From assembly GCA_024364735.1 (NCBI GenBank), contig JAGFNQ010001610.1:301264-365263 (forward strand): a stretch of 64,000 nt of DNA, in the 5' to 3' direction. The notes beneath the pieces are model-generated. The model saw only the letters and a list, made by a program, of their open reading frames with translations, ran no database searches and was not told the origin of the DNA. The stretch comes from Boesenbergia rotunda (lineage: Eukaryota > Streptophyta > Magnoliopsida > Zingiberales > Zingiberaceae). The stretch's first letter is position 1; each line of letters starts with the position of its first letter. The position numbers and the translations under genes are program-made. Below, in pieces: positions 45,751 to 57,632 of the stretch.

Positions 45751-46651
45751 AGACCTAGTGAAGGGCTGCTAGGCACCTAGCGAAGGGATGCTAGGCATAG
45801 AAGACCTAGTGAAGGGATGCTAAGCACCTAGCGAAGGGCTACTAGGCATAGAAGACCTGGCGAAGGGCTGCTAGGCACCTGGCGAAGGACTTCTAGGGAA
45901 TAAAGTCTTGGTCCAAGGGACTGAGAAACTTAGCTGAGTGATGACTAAGGACAGAAGTAGAGACGGGTCAGGGTTTGGGCGCCTCGAGGTCCGGAGGTAT
46001 CGGAAGCTAAGCAAAAGTCCACCCGAAGGGCTGGGTGGCAATCGTCTCCTGGAAGGAGTAGGTGAAGGGAAAGTTCTCAGGGATGGGAACTTGTGTCGGT
46101 TCGACCTAGGGTTTCGTGGAGATCCGAAGTCCGAACCAAGTCCTTAAGGGTAATATCATATGTATATGTGCTTTGTGTTTGTGTATCTTGCAGGTACCAA
46201 GATAGGAAGACAAAGCAAGTGGCTGCCAGCCCTGAAGCAGGGCGCCCCCATCATTGGGGGTGCCCCCATGCCTCTAGGGCGCCCCCAACAGTGGGGGCGC
46301 CCCCAGACAAAGAGAAAAATAGGTGTTTTGGTGTGGTAAGCAGAATAGCTCCAAGTGGGGCGCCCGGAGCGTCCGGGGCGCCCGGATTCAAAGTTGTTTT
46401 TGCAGTTTTGAGTCCGAAACATAGATAAGCCCTCATGAGGGCGCCCGGGAGGTTCGGGGCATCCTGGTCAAAGGTTTTATCATCTGCGGAGAGTTCGACG
46501 CGGGGATAAGGGTTGACCGGGTTTATCGGGGCGCCCCCAACGTCCAGGGCACCCCCAGGAGTGCTATATAAGGGGCTTCGACCCCTCTGCTTCAACAATA
46601 ACTGCGAAGTGCCATTCTGATCACTCTAACCGATGACAATGCGCTAAAGAC
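45751..46651 (+). mobile_element. Truncated 3' LTR of the deleted P element
   Basis: Matches 43852 onward of the 5' LTR: 51-bp units, GGCGCC palindromes (46239-46310, 46356-46384, 46527-46555) and TATA box (46562-46571). It ends at 46651, where a family Y LTR begins. Confidence 0.8.
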
Positions 46652-48887
46652 TGTTAGTATTATGAGAGAAGTGTCCTAAGGCAATCGCCTTATGATTGTA
46701 ATCATTTACTTTAATAAATGAATATTCACTATTTGAGTATACATGTTCATGTACTTGATTGAGATCTTAAACTCATTTACTGAATGTCCGCAATACAATT
46801 CACAGCATGAGAGAATTTGTGATGAATTCACAACTAGTGATTATCTCTACATGTGCAATTGTGAAGTATTGAAATTATCCCTAGTCGATGAATTGATAAA
46901 TATGGACACTGTCAATTCTGTTGAGACTAGCATGGGTTATTCTCTAATCAGCTGATTCTCACTGGCTGGTGACATTGGGATGTCCGGAGATAAACATGGA
47001 TGCTAGTTGAGGGAACTAGTTCATTGGAGTGACTAGCTGTAAAATTTCATATGGTAATCTACATATAGATATGTTAATGAAAGTTCTTACTGCAGCTTAA
47101 GTGCGATGTTCCTTTGACTTGCAGTGTTCAAGTCATCTTGGTCACGGAGACTTATACTTTGGCATCTTAAGCAAGCATCTCTAAGGAGGTTTGGACCCAG
47201 GATGGTTGGGTATAAGCCGAAGTGCCCGAAGAAGTTTGAACAGCCTACAAAGGATTTACCACTCTTTGCGAGGAGATGTATACCCAAGGCCTATCGTCGG
47301 ATTGTTACTCGAAGCCTCTGACCAGAGCATAACATGTTCCGAGTATGAATCTCTAGGAAACATGAGAGTAATTAGAATCCGTTGGACGAGAAAGACATTA
47401 CTTGGGCTAGGTGTGACGTAGTCAGCCTAGTGGGGACTGACACACATAGACCGTGTCCTGAACCAAGTGGGTATAAGATGGTGAAGGGAATGTGGCACAA
47501 CTCATTATAGCTGCTGAAGGGTTTCAGAATTATTTCTGAGGTCAACCGTTGATCTTTCGATTAATTGGGGGTCATGATGTACTACTAGGTGCCACTCATG
47601 ATCGTTCTATAATTGCTTGATTATTGACGGCCAACATAAATCGAAAGGCTATTTAGTCACACACACAACGAGTAATCTGAAGGATTTAAAAACGAGTTGA
47701 AAATTGGATTTTCTGATCAAGAGAAATAAGTCGAATCTGAATTTATCAGAGGCGCATCGGAAGCTTAAAATGGCTAAGTCTTTTGAAGGCTTATTGGACG
47801 AATTAAATGAGTTTAATTCGCGAGGAGGCGGCTTGGTTTGGCCGGCCAAAGAGGGTCCCCACCCTCTTTGGTTTGGCCGGCCACAACAAGGAGGGAAACC
47901 AATTTATTTGGTTTAAATTATAAAATAAATCAAGCGCGATTTGTTTTATAAAATTATGGATAAATAAATTTATATAAAGAAATTTATATAAAGAAATTTA
48001 TATAAAGAGATTTATTTTCATGGAAATTAAAATAAACCTTGGATTGGTTTATTTTATCAATTATGAATTGATTTTTCCATGATAAGAAAAATTTATATAA
48101 TAAATTTTTTGTGAAAATTTATTCCATAATAAAAGGGGAGATGTGTTTGTTTTATTATAAAGTTAGTTATAATAAAACTTGGCATAATGGAATAATTCAT
48201 AGGAAAATTTATAAAATAAATTTCGTATGAAAATTTATTCCGTTAAAGGGGAGACTTGGCAATGGAGAGGCTACTATATAAAGGAACCAAGACAAGCTTG
48301 AATTCGAATCAAGAGATCAAGTAGCAAGCCCTCTCTCTCTCTCCTTCTCTCCTTCTCCCTCCTCTAGGGCCGGTGCCCTCTCCCACCTCTAGGGCCAGCT
48401 ACCCCCCTTCCCTTGCCATGAGCCACCACCAAGAAGAGGCCGAAGAAGAAGAAGAAGCGGGGCGCGACTCCTTCCTTCCTCCCGGAATCTTGATTCCGTT
48501 TTTCTTTTGGTGGTTAGTTTTCCATCTCTCTCTTGTTACTCTTGTCGTGCCTTTGGAGAATCTAGTAGTTCTTGTCGGTACGAAACTCGTGGCTTTGCGA
48601 AGTCATCCCGAAGAAAACTCGGCGTGGACGCGAATAGAGGCGGAGCTTCCAAGGGACGCTACGGTTGGATCTCGTCCCTTAGTTCGAGTTACGCGAGGTA
48701 TTGAGTAAATTAGTTTACTTTCTGCAAAATTTAAATTTATGATCATATCCACACATCATAAGGTTGCATGCTAGATACGCGGTTAAAATAATTTGAGGAA
48801 TTATTCATTCTAATTCTTCCGCTGCACGTAATTAATTTTTAAAAATTACAAACTCGTATCCATGTCAACATGCACCCGGTCCCAATA
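46652..48887 (+). mobile_element. Family Y LTR, first copy
   Basis: TGTTAGTATTATGAGAG at 46652 to GTCCCAATA at 48887 (the second copy ends CCCAACA), 2.24 kb. The U3 carries the 14-bp palindrome TTTGGCCGGCCAAA (47837-47850) and a second 12-bp copy (47872-47883). The TATA box is at 48275-48283. The U5 includes a conserved CTAGTAGTTCT block shared with the second copy. ORFs at 46743-46955 and 48373-48708 are in LTR sequence; the former is shared with copy two but differs mostly at non-synonymous sites. Confidence 0.82.
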
Positions 48888-48888
48888 G

Positions 48889-48900
48889 TGGTATCAGAGC
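48889..48900 (+). promoter_or_regulatory. Primer-binding site of Y, first copy
   Basis: TGGTATCAGAGC directly after the LTR, followed by the same CGGTTAGTGTTCGACATA leader start as in the second copy. Confidence 0.85.
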
Positions 48901-49165
48901 CGGTTAGTGTTCGACATAATCATATAATTGTTTTGCGGAAAACTTTGTCATGATCTCAATTTTGGAAAATTTTCCAATTATGGAAACTTTCCAATTATGA
49001 TAAAATTTAGATTTAGGAATTTCAAAGTTTGGAAATCCTCATGAAATTTCGTAAACTTTTGAAATATCCTAGTTTTTGAAATTTTATGATAATTGTGAAA
49101 ACTTCCCATCTTTGGAAACTTTCCAATGTTGGAAATTTCCTATTTTGGAAATTTTCCAATTTGGA
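48901..49165 (+). other. Leader of Y, first copy, ending at an N
   Basis: AT-rich leader with repeated TTGGAAA / TTTCCAAT segments that can pair with each other. It is collinear with 59852-60090 until the ambiguous base at 49166, after which unrelated LTR sequence follows. Confidence 0.65.
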
Positions 49166-49166
49166 N

Positions 49167-50610
49167 AGAAAAGTAAGAAAAGCTATTTTATTTTATAAGG
49201 CCAGTACCCGGCGTCCAAGGGCGTCGTTAAAGAAATCCAGGTGTCCAATTCCAAGGTCTTGGCCCTGGTAGACCAAGGTCTGCTCTATTAGGATTGGTGG
49301 CTCGCTACCCCAACCTTTTAGGGAACGCGCATCAGATGGTACTTACGTCTTCAGTGGATCCAAGTGATTAGTATTTTCAAGTATATGCTTTAGCAAAGTT
49401 TTCGAAAATTTAAAGAGTTTTCTAAAAGTTAAAGAATAGCTAAAGTTTCAAGTTGAGCCAAGAAAAGTAAATTGAGATTTATTATTGCTTGAGTATGCAT
49501 GTTTTGAGTTATACATGTTCTTAGTTTTCTTTCAAGCATATTAGTATCTCATATGATTTTCATATTGTTCTAGAAGCATGTTTGCACATTTCGAGTTTTT
49601 GTGAGCTAGATAGTACTTACTAAGCTTTTTGCTTATAGATGCATTTCCTCTTATTGCAGATAAATGTAAAGGCAAGCAATTCTGAAGGAAGACGACAAGG
49701 CGGTACTGAGTAGAGTGTGTGTGGTGGCTGATTATGGAGAGATCCTTGAGACGAGACATTTTAGTTATTTGAATTGCAATGTTTAAGAATATTCAAATTT
49801 CAAGTGCTTGCTTATGGAGATTACTGAATATTTGAGTTTTGGATAGTTTTACATGCTAAATTTCTTAGAGTAAAGATTCCATGTCATTTCATTTAGCATA
49901 TATATTCCCATGATTGCATTGGATGAGTCAAAGTGTGAGTAGTTAGAGTTATTGATACTTTGTTAGAGAAAAAGGTGTTCGTGCCAAAATAGTATCAATT
50001 TCCCTTTGAATCAAGTTTTTATTGCTTAAAAAATGTTTAGAAAAGTTGCAATCACATTTCATAATGCTTTAGCAAGGTCGTAGAACATGTATTTGGTGTT
50101 ATGAATGCATAGGAGTCAAGATTGGTACAAACTCCATTGTTAAAGTTTATATAAATTTGTTTAGTTTATTTTCTTCCATAAAAGTCCTAGATTCAAGTTT
50201 ATGGATTCGTTTGATTGGCTAAATTGTTTAGGAAACTGATATAGAGTATAGAAATGGTGTCGTAGTTTGCTATGGCTCGAAATTGAATGAATGGTGGACT
50301 TGGAGAGCAAGGGCCGAAACCTGTAAAAACAGGTTACAGGCGTACCAGTCGACTGCCACGTCACCAGTCGACTGGTACGGGCTGTTTTGGTTGGTAAGGC
50401 TGTTTTCAATAAGTTTCAACTACGAGATTGAGAAGGAAGTATGACATGGTATTATTATACATGATTGCTTAAGTTAGAATATAATTGTTAGCAGAATTTA
50501 AAAAGGGAAAAAAAAAAGATTTCCGCAATTTTCTTTAGTCATGTATAAAAGTTGAGAAGTAGAGAAAAGTAACGATCCGTCTGAAGACAGTAAGAAGGCG
50601 GGTCGCTACA
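49167..50610 (+). mobile_element. Right part of a probable Gypsy LTR
   Basis: The segment ends GAAGGCGGGTCGCTACA at 50610, resembling the U5 end of Tekay/Del-type plant Gypsy LTRs, but no primer site follows, so it would be a 3' or solo LTR. It contains a pair of CAGTCGACTG palindromes (50346-50355 and 50365-50374). No coding region was recognised. The left boundary is lost at the N. Confidence 0.45.
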
Positions 50611-53590
50611 ATAGCAGTGACTCCGATTGGGAGGATACTATTATTCGCATCTAAGTGTTCACCATTACACGACACTAAGAAACTTATTTCCGATTATGTG
50701 CCTTCCAATGGGGAAGTACACACGCTCTTTAACAATTTTCTATAGTCTTTTCCGATTCAGTGATCCGCATAACAAGTCCATCCGATGGGGAGGAAGGCAC
50801 TCAGAGCCGACACGCAGACTTGTTCGCATCACTTATCGGATTGTAATGGAAGCCGTGGGACCCTTAGGGTCCCTCTCCTACTTAGTAATTTAGTTCGAGG
50901 AATTTTAACTAGCACAACCACACAACAAGCACATAACCAACATATGAAAAATATAGAAAATCCTAGATTTTCCAACTTTCATGGCCCTTGGTCTCTAATG
51001 TGCCTCCAATCGTGTCGTCACTTCGTCCGCTCCTCCCTTCCTTATGCGCAAGCCACCTTGAGGGATCTCCGAGCCAAAATGACTAGCTAATTATTTACAT
51101 CATCGATTCTATACTCCACAAAGGAGTGTACATGAAAACTAGATCGAAAGTAAAATAAAAACATGTGCCGTATTTAATTACAAAAATTAAATACTTAGTC
51201 TCGTCAACCCCGAGGATTAATTAATTTACAATAAATTACACAACCATTCATACAACCATTATTTGGCCATGATAAGTTGAAATCTTGTGCCTGCAACACA
51301 AAGTTAGCCTATACACATCCACATATCATCCAGCAAAATAAAATATATAAAAATGTAAAAAATTAACCAATCCTTAAACACACAAAGCCGGAAACCTCAG
51401 CTCTGATACCAATTCTTGGGGTATGGCTTGGCGGGTTTTCTTAGCGAAAACTTGGTCATCCTTGAGAGACCTCTTCATGTCTACGGATTAAAAATTAATC
51501 CGAATGGAGACCCGTCTCCCAACGACCATTTCGTGTCGTATCGAACGATCCAAATTACAACTCGGCCAATCACAAAGATTGAGCCTTGTAATTTACTTGA
51601 CCGTTCGACCGCGGAAAAGGCGACGAGTTGATCGCCGACTTTTGTGTTTATGGTTGGGGTCCAATTAGTTAATTATTAACCATGACAAACAATCAAAATA
51701 ATTAACTAATTAACATGAAATGACGAGGCAAATAAACAAGGCACAAAATAAACAAAGGAGCTTAGGAAGAGACAATACCTTCCGTTACCTTACGATCTTC
51801 TACCGTATGACCCTCCCCTTTTGGACGTCGTGTGGGCGACGATCTACCAAGAGTCGTGGTCACCAAGTCGATCCCTTCTCCTTGCTCCAACCAATCCCTA
51901 ACCAAAGGGATGTCGCCAGCCACTCCGAGGAAGAAGATAATCCAAACACAAACCCTACTACTCCTCTCCTCCCAACGTTGGCGCCCGAACAGCAAGTATC
52001 TCGGAGCTCCTGTGTTCTGAGCGGCTCCAAGTTGCGTTAGCAACTTCTGTTCTGAGCAACTCTACAACTCCAACTTGCTTTTCTCTCAGCCGCCAACAAG
52101 TTGCGCCCACGCATGCAACTTGCTCTCTCACTGCCACCAATCAAGTCGCCCTTGCAACTTGTTTTCTCCACGACCGTGAGCATCTTCTCCTCAGTCGGCC
52201 GCTTTCACTCTCCATTGAGCGCTGAAGTTCTCTTCAACGGAGAGTATGAGCGCTGCCAACTGCTTTGAGAAGAAACGGTCTTGAACTCTAGTCCCAGCAT
52301 TGAAGTTGCTCTATTCCATTGGAGAACGCCGAAGCAACTTCTTCAACGGAGCTCTTGAGTTCCGTTTGCATGGACAGCCATGCATATCCCGTTGCAGCTC
52401 ACACGTGGAGAAGGAGAAACAGTTTCCCGTCGGTGGTTTTTCTCGACGCCGGTTTTGCATGCATAGCCATGCATGGCTTCCCTGCGCTTCACGCGTGGAG
52501 GAAGAAAAGAAACAGCTTCTGCTGTTTCTATTGGTGCCGCACTCCCCGGAGAGGAAGCTGTTTTTCTTCACTTCGGCGCCTATGAACCGAGAGGATGAGA
52601 GGGACACGGAGAGAGGAGAGAATAGTCTAGGATTTTCTTGGGTATCCTTGGATTAATTTCATCACCTGGTTTCATACCACATGGGATATATATAGGGCTA
52701 TAATAGGGATCATGAGGAAGAGTTGGATCTTGGCCTGCTAATGGATCCAAACCCGATTCATTAATGAAGATTCATTCCACTAAAGGATCCTCATTGAATT
52801 ACCTCACCAACCCCATATTTACATTTGGGCTCCACTTATTACGAGTCATCCATCCCCCGTATTTAAGATATCGAATGTCCGTTAATTAATTTAAATTACT
52901 GACAATTCAAATTAATTAACTTCTGGATCCATGATTAGTACCACTTAACCTTATCATCATGCCGGATCAAATCCACCTGCAGGGTTTAACATGATGAACC
53001 TTTTGAGCTCATCAAGGGGGCATCATCATTCCGACTCACCAGGACACGGATTCGGTCAATAATCAACGGCACACCATACCATATTATTAATATTATCTCC
53101 CAACTTACCGGGTCTATCGATCTAACAGAATAGATCTCGCCCATTGGTAAATCAAAGAAATAATAATTAATATTACATGCCCGTTATTAATCGGGATTAA
53201 AGGATCGTACTCCATAATAAATTCTGAGGTCCTATCCAATTATCGAGTCAGTACAAATTGAATAACCTCTGATTTTGGTCCTGCTCAATGTACTCAAAGC
53301 ACACTAGTATAATTTTATGGTCAAGACCAACCACACCTAATTACACTACAACCATCCCGATAGTTTGTCCAATTCTATCTCGGTTGTGAGCCTCTACTTA
53401 TACTAAGCAAGGAACTGATAACATGAACTTCCGTGTGACACCACACACCATGTTATCTATAATGCAAAGTAATGGACTTTATGCATGTACTAATATAAAC
53501 AGATACCTAGTGTAATTGTGATTCTCTTTTCAAAATTTAGACGATCTCATATATAAAAAGAGCAATGACTTTTAGTATACACATCTAACA
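50611..53590 (-). mobile_element. Truncated element F: leader, primer site and full 5' LTR
   Basis: The leader at 50611-51399 matches 26522-27321. The primer site is at 51400-51411 (GCTCTGATACCA on the plus strand). The 2.18-kb LTR at 51414-53590 starts TCTTGGGGTATGG (TGTTGGG in the copy at 15073) and ends CACATCTAACA. This LTR is complete where the nested F copies are shortened. TATA box near 52688 (minus). The gag and the rest are missing left of 50611. Confidence 0.78.
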
Positions 53591-54540
53591 TGTTGACAGG
53601 TTGAGATTGGTTCGCTCACATGGATAATCATCTCTATTTATTAAGTAATAATAGAGATAAAATTGTTACTTATAGAATAACTTATGTAGATATGAATAGA
53701 AACGTACTCATAAATTGAAGTCGCCTTGATAATTGTGTTAAGATGAGATCATTTATTTAATAATCAGAGTAAATGAACCCACCATTTATTAAACCTGTTA
53801 AAAGCCATATTAGCATTCATAAGTTGAATTCGGATTAGACACTAGGTATGTCTAGATCAAAATCTATATAATGTTAAATATTTAAGAAAAACATACACTC
53901 TTTTTACTAAAGAGAAAAATATTGTAACATGTGATTCATACCATATGTGCTATAATAACGATAAGGATAGTAAGAGAATGGATCTATGTTTCTCTACTAT
54001 GTGAGACATCTTCCAATGGATAAATTTAGCTGAGTTCAAATCAGATAAGGCCTCGGACTTGAGGCGCCTCTTGAGGCGAGGCGCCCTCAATGTCCTTTAT
54101 AAGGAGGCTGAGAGCTTATCTTTAAACACAACTTCTCTCCGAGTTCTTCAGATCTTTCTGCGACTCCGTCTTCATGCTGCAACCCTGCTATTACTCGTCT
54201 ATAACCGACCGCTGCCAGAAGATCGACTCTAACACATGAACAAATCCAGATATCTACAATCATGTTGATAACAAATTTAGTAAATTCTATACTCATTTCT
54301 TATATTTGCTTAAGGATGGCGTGGGGTATTACACTAATCCTATTTTCTTATATCCGACTAATCTACCAGCAGTTTAGCAGTAGAGAGATTTAGTGGATTA
54401 CCCGTTAGAAAAATCCGAGGGTCCTAGGCATTAGAGTTGGAGTCGCCAAAGACTTCGAACGAAGTAAAACTAAATTATATTTGACTTGTGTTTTTCGTAC
54501 GTTATTTTTCCGTTGTCCACTCGAGATTTCGAAAATACGA
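53591..54540 (+). mobile_element. LTR-like segment with paired GAGGCGCCTC palindromes
   Basis: It starts TGTTGACAGG immediately after the F LTR. At 54061-54070 there is a perfect GAGGCGCCTC palindrome and at 54078-54088 a near copy, followed by a TATA-like TTTATAAGG (54096-54104). This is the U3 layout of the other LTRs. I found no end or primer site, so the family is unassigned. ORF 54087-54296 (minus) has no domain. Confidence 0.45.
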
Positions 54541-55373
54541 AAAATGTCAAGTTTTTAAATACACATGATTCTTTCTCTGCAACAATCCTATAATAATCAA
54601 TTAATCGGCTTTAATATAAATTAGACTTATTAATCGATTGATAATGTATGTTAATCGATTGATACAATCCAACTAATTATTTTAATTGATCTAAAAACCT
54701 CATATGTAAGAATCATTTCCAGGTTCGATATTTAATTCGTCAATCGATTGACATTTCAGAATAATTGATTTGATCTCGTCAATCGATTATCTTCATCGAT
54801 AGCAAAAAAACAAAATACTTCTTTAGCGGGACCCATTGGATTTTTTTTTTCTTTGATCGATTTTGATCTATTAGAGAACCTGCTTTCGTTTTAACTGGGA
54901 CCCATCCAGATTTTCTTTTCTATAATCGATTAGAGAAGTGCATTAATCAATATAATTAATTAGAAATATATCGAAACCATTATTAATCGATTCTATAAAG
55001 TTTTTAATCGATTGGATATAATTCCAATCAATTAATGTCGGTCGTGTCACAAAATTAAAACGGTTAATCAATTGGAAATCAATTTTAATCGTTAAAAACC
55101 ATATCGATTTCAATCGAATTTATTCCTTATTTTAGACTTAGTAATCGATTAATTAACTAAATCAATCGATTGAGCTATCGCGATTTAACATAATCGTTCT
55201 GTATGTTCTTTACAAAAATATGAAAAATACAAAAATAAATTTATCTTAATTTTTTTACATATTTTTCGAGATGAAAAATTATATTGTATAAAAAAAAACT
55301 TATTTTAGAACACAAAAATAAAGATTGACGCAAAACTCAACTTTACTATCATGAAAACAAATAAACAGAGTAA
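54541..55373 (-). other. AT-rich region crowded with ATCGATT motifs
   Basis: About a dozen TAATCGATT, AATCGATTGA or CAATCGATTGAC motifs lie between 54600 and 55190, interspersed with AATTGAT variants. It lies inside a primer site at 55375-55386 and may be the interior of a minus-strand retrotransposon. No ORF is supported. Confidence 0.55.
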
Positions 55374-55374
55374 G

Positions 55375-55734
55375 ATTCTGATACCAATTGAAACATGTTG
55401 CATGAATTCTAAAAGTCAAATAACAACAAAAGTATGTATCTTGATCTATGAATCATAGCATAACAAAATAAATACATAAGCATGAAGATAAGAAACTTGA
55501 TTAAAGAGTTATTTTCCTTATCCTAGCATCGTCGGCTTCATCCCCATGGAAGAAGATGCAATGGAAAGAAAAAGGAGGATCTTCCAAAAGACTTAGAATT
55601 GACGACGCTGAAAAAAGTCTAAATCAATGGGGATCAAAAGCTATGCTAAGATGATGCCCTAAACTCTTAGGGACCTCCCCTTTTTATAGGAATACAATCC
55701 CCATTGATAATAACGGATTGAGTTACACAACAAC
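55375..55734 (-). mobile_element. Partial minus-strand LTR with primer site
   Basis: ATTCTGATACCA (55375-55386; TGGTATCAGAAT on the minus strand) is followed by TGAAACATGTTG at 55389, and a TATA box (CCTATAAAAAGG on the minus strand) lies near 55680. The U3 is cut at about 55735 by CACTA-like sequence. Confidence 0.55.
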
Positions 55735-55975
55735 AAAAAATCGAGATTAGCGACAAAATTTTTAATTGTCCGTCGCTAATAGCGACGAATAAATTAAATC
55801 CGTCGCTAATTTTAGAATACAGGTCAAATACCCTAAATTAGTTACGGAAAAGGTCAATGTCATTGCAAATAGCGACGGACAATTAAAAATTCCATCGCTA
55901 TTAGCGACAGACAAGCCATTTTCGTCGCTAATAGTGACGAACAAGCCATTTCCGTCGCTATTTTAGGTTTATTTT
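55735..55975 (+). mobile_element. CACTA-like terminus with GCGACGGA subterminal repeats
   Basis: CACAACAACAAAAAATCGAG resembles a degenerate CACTA end. Within 240 bases there are at least eight inverted and direct copies of TAGCGACGGA / CCGTCGCTA. Such subterminal arrays are typical of plant CACTA elements. The opposite end was not found. Confidence 0.6.
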
Positions 55976-56190
55976 GCACTCTCCTCTCTCCCCCACCGTC
56001 ACACGTTCAGAGGGTTTCCCCCGGCTTCTCCGTCGTCCCCGGCATCTCCTCCTCCGGCGATCCCTCCTCTGGTCATAGATACGCAAATAGGTTAGTTAAT
56101 CCCTCCTCCAGCGTCCCCTGCGGCCGCCGGGCGCAGTTGGCGCCATCGGCTGCCGACCGCCAGCCGAGCCGCTGCCGGAGTTGAGTCTTC
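55976..56190 (+). other. GC-rich, gene-like scrap beside the CACTA-like end
   Basis: Pyrimidine-rich sequence followed by Pro/Ser/Ala-rich coding-like sequence contrasts sharply with its AT-rich flanks, as in the 5' region of a plant gene. No sustained ORF and no recognisable family. It stops at about 56190, where TTAATTAA repeats begin. Confidence 0.4.
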
Positions 56191-57632
56191 TTAATTAATT
56201 AATTTAATTTTCTTAATTAATTTATCTTCACAATGAAATTTACCCAAATATACTTATAAAAGTATTTCAAGGGGCTAGGGATTGTTAGGTTACTCAAAAT
56301 TGAGTTAACTGACTGAAAACAGACAGTTTCAGTCGTGCTAATCGATTGGTGTTAGGTCACAATCAATTAAGCTATGCCTTAATCGATCAGGTGATCGATT
56401 ACGGCTTCCCTTAATCGATCAATGGATCGATTATGCGAGCTTCTGTACCCGCAGAAAAGGGTTAACAATCGATTGACCAATCGATTGATGTTGTCCTAAT
56501 CGATCACCTGATCGATTAAGAGTTTCCGATTTCTGAAAATAATTTCAGTCCGAATTTCAGAAACTCCTAAATAATTCTACAAAATTTGAAAAATCCTAAA
56601 ATTTTATGTAGACATTATTTATGACATATACTATTAAGAAAAAATAATTTTATACGAAAATACCTCTCTTTTTCAAAGATTGACACAAAAATGAAAACCA
56701 TTGAAATATTTCAATGTTTCATTCTATTTTGTATCCAATTCATCAATGATGAGATCTATCAAAAGATAGTCTTCACCAAGGTTTTTCAAGATAGTTTTGA
56801 AATAGGTTTCAAAAATAATTTCCAACCATGTTCGTTGGGTTAAATGCACATGATTTGTATATTAGCTTTCCCAATGATTGGAGTTCATTTATATTCATGT
56901 TTTGATGAACCTAAAACTCAATAGGATGCATATTAATCAACACCTTGAGTTTCATTCATCACCCTAATATCTCACTTATTTCTAATGTATCTCAAAATAC
57001 ACGCAAGTCAACTTATGATTTTGGTGAGATGTGAAAGTCATGTTCTCCCTAAACTAAGGGTTCGTGCATTTCTACCTAGGCATTATAAACTTTGATCATT
57101 CACCTAGAATGTCAATTAATGTCAATGTCCTTAATTTCAATAATAATTAAATTAATACATGATAATGACTATGACATGCATCATATTAGAATTTTAAAAA
57201 AATTATAGCTAGATGATGCATGTATGACATGACATGTAATATTTTCATAATAAAATATGAATGATGAATCATGATGTCATGACATGTGATTGAGTATACA
57301 AAACATGACATAGTAGAAAAAAATACCTAGATTTCCTATCTAAGTATCAATAACTCATCGCTAAGCCATTGATAATCCTAATTTTGACCCTAATTTTCAA
57401 GATAACGTCGAAACTCCCCAACTTGGCATATCTTTGGATTCTAACCTAGTTGTGCCAACTTTATTTAGTTCAATCTTTCAAAAATATAGTTTGATACAAA
57501 TTTTACTCCTAGAGTAAACAAATGACTCCTTCATTTTCAAGGGTAGTAACTCCTTGAAAATGCCCCAAAGTGCCAACTTCATCAAGGTTGGGTTAACTAC
57601 CCGTCCAATTTGAGTTGATACTCCCTAGTGTT
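56191..57632 (-). mobile_element. Sirevirus-like spacer fragment with ATCGAT palindromes
   Basis: The stretch after 56540 (AAATAATTCTACAAA then AAATCCTAAAAT) is collinear with 22738-22790 of element A. In front of it stand palindrome pairs with ATCGAT cores (56382-56402, 56416-56435, 56469-56488, 56499-56519), where A has GTCGAC cores. The rest (56600-57632) is AT-rich spacer with no supported ORF. No LTR was found for this fragment. Confidence 0.55.

Noticed and set aside
46743..46955. 70-codon ORF shared by both Y LTRs (second copy at 57712-57930)
   Set aside because: By eye, most differences between copies change the residue (about seven of nine), so there is no sign of protein-level selection, and it lies in U3.
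48373..48708. 111-codon ORF with acidic start and hydrophobic middle
   Set aside because: Lies in U5 of the Y LTR. The second Y LTR does not keep the frame.
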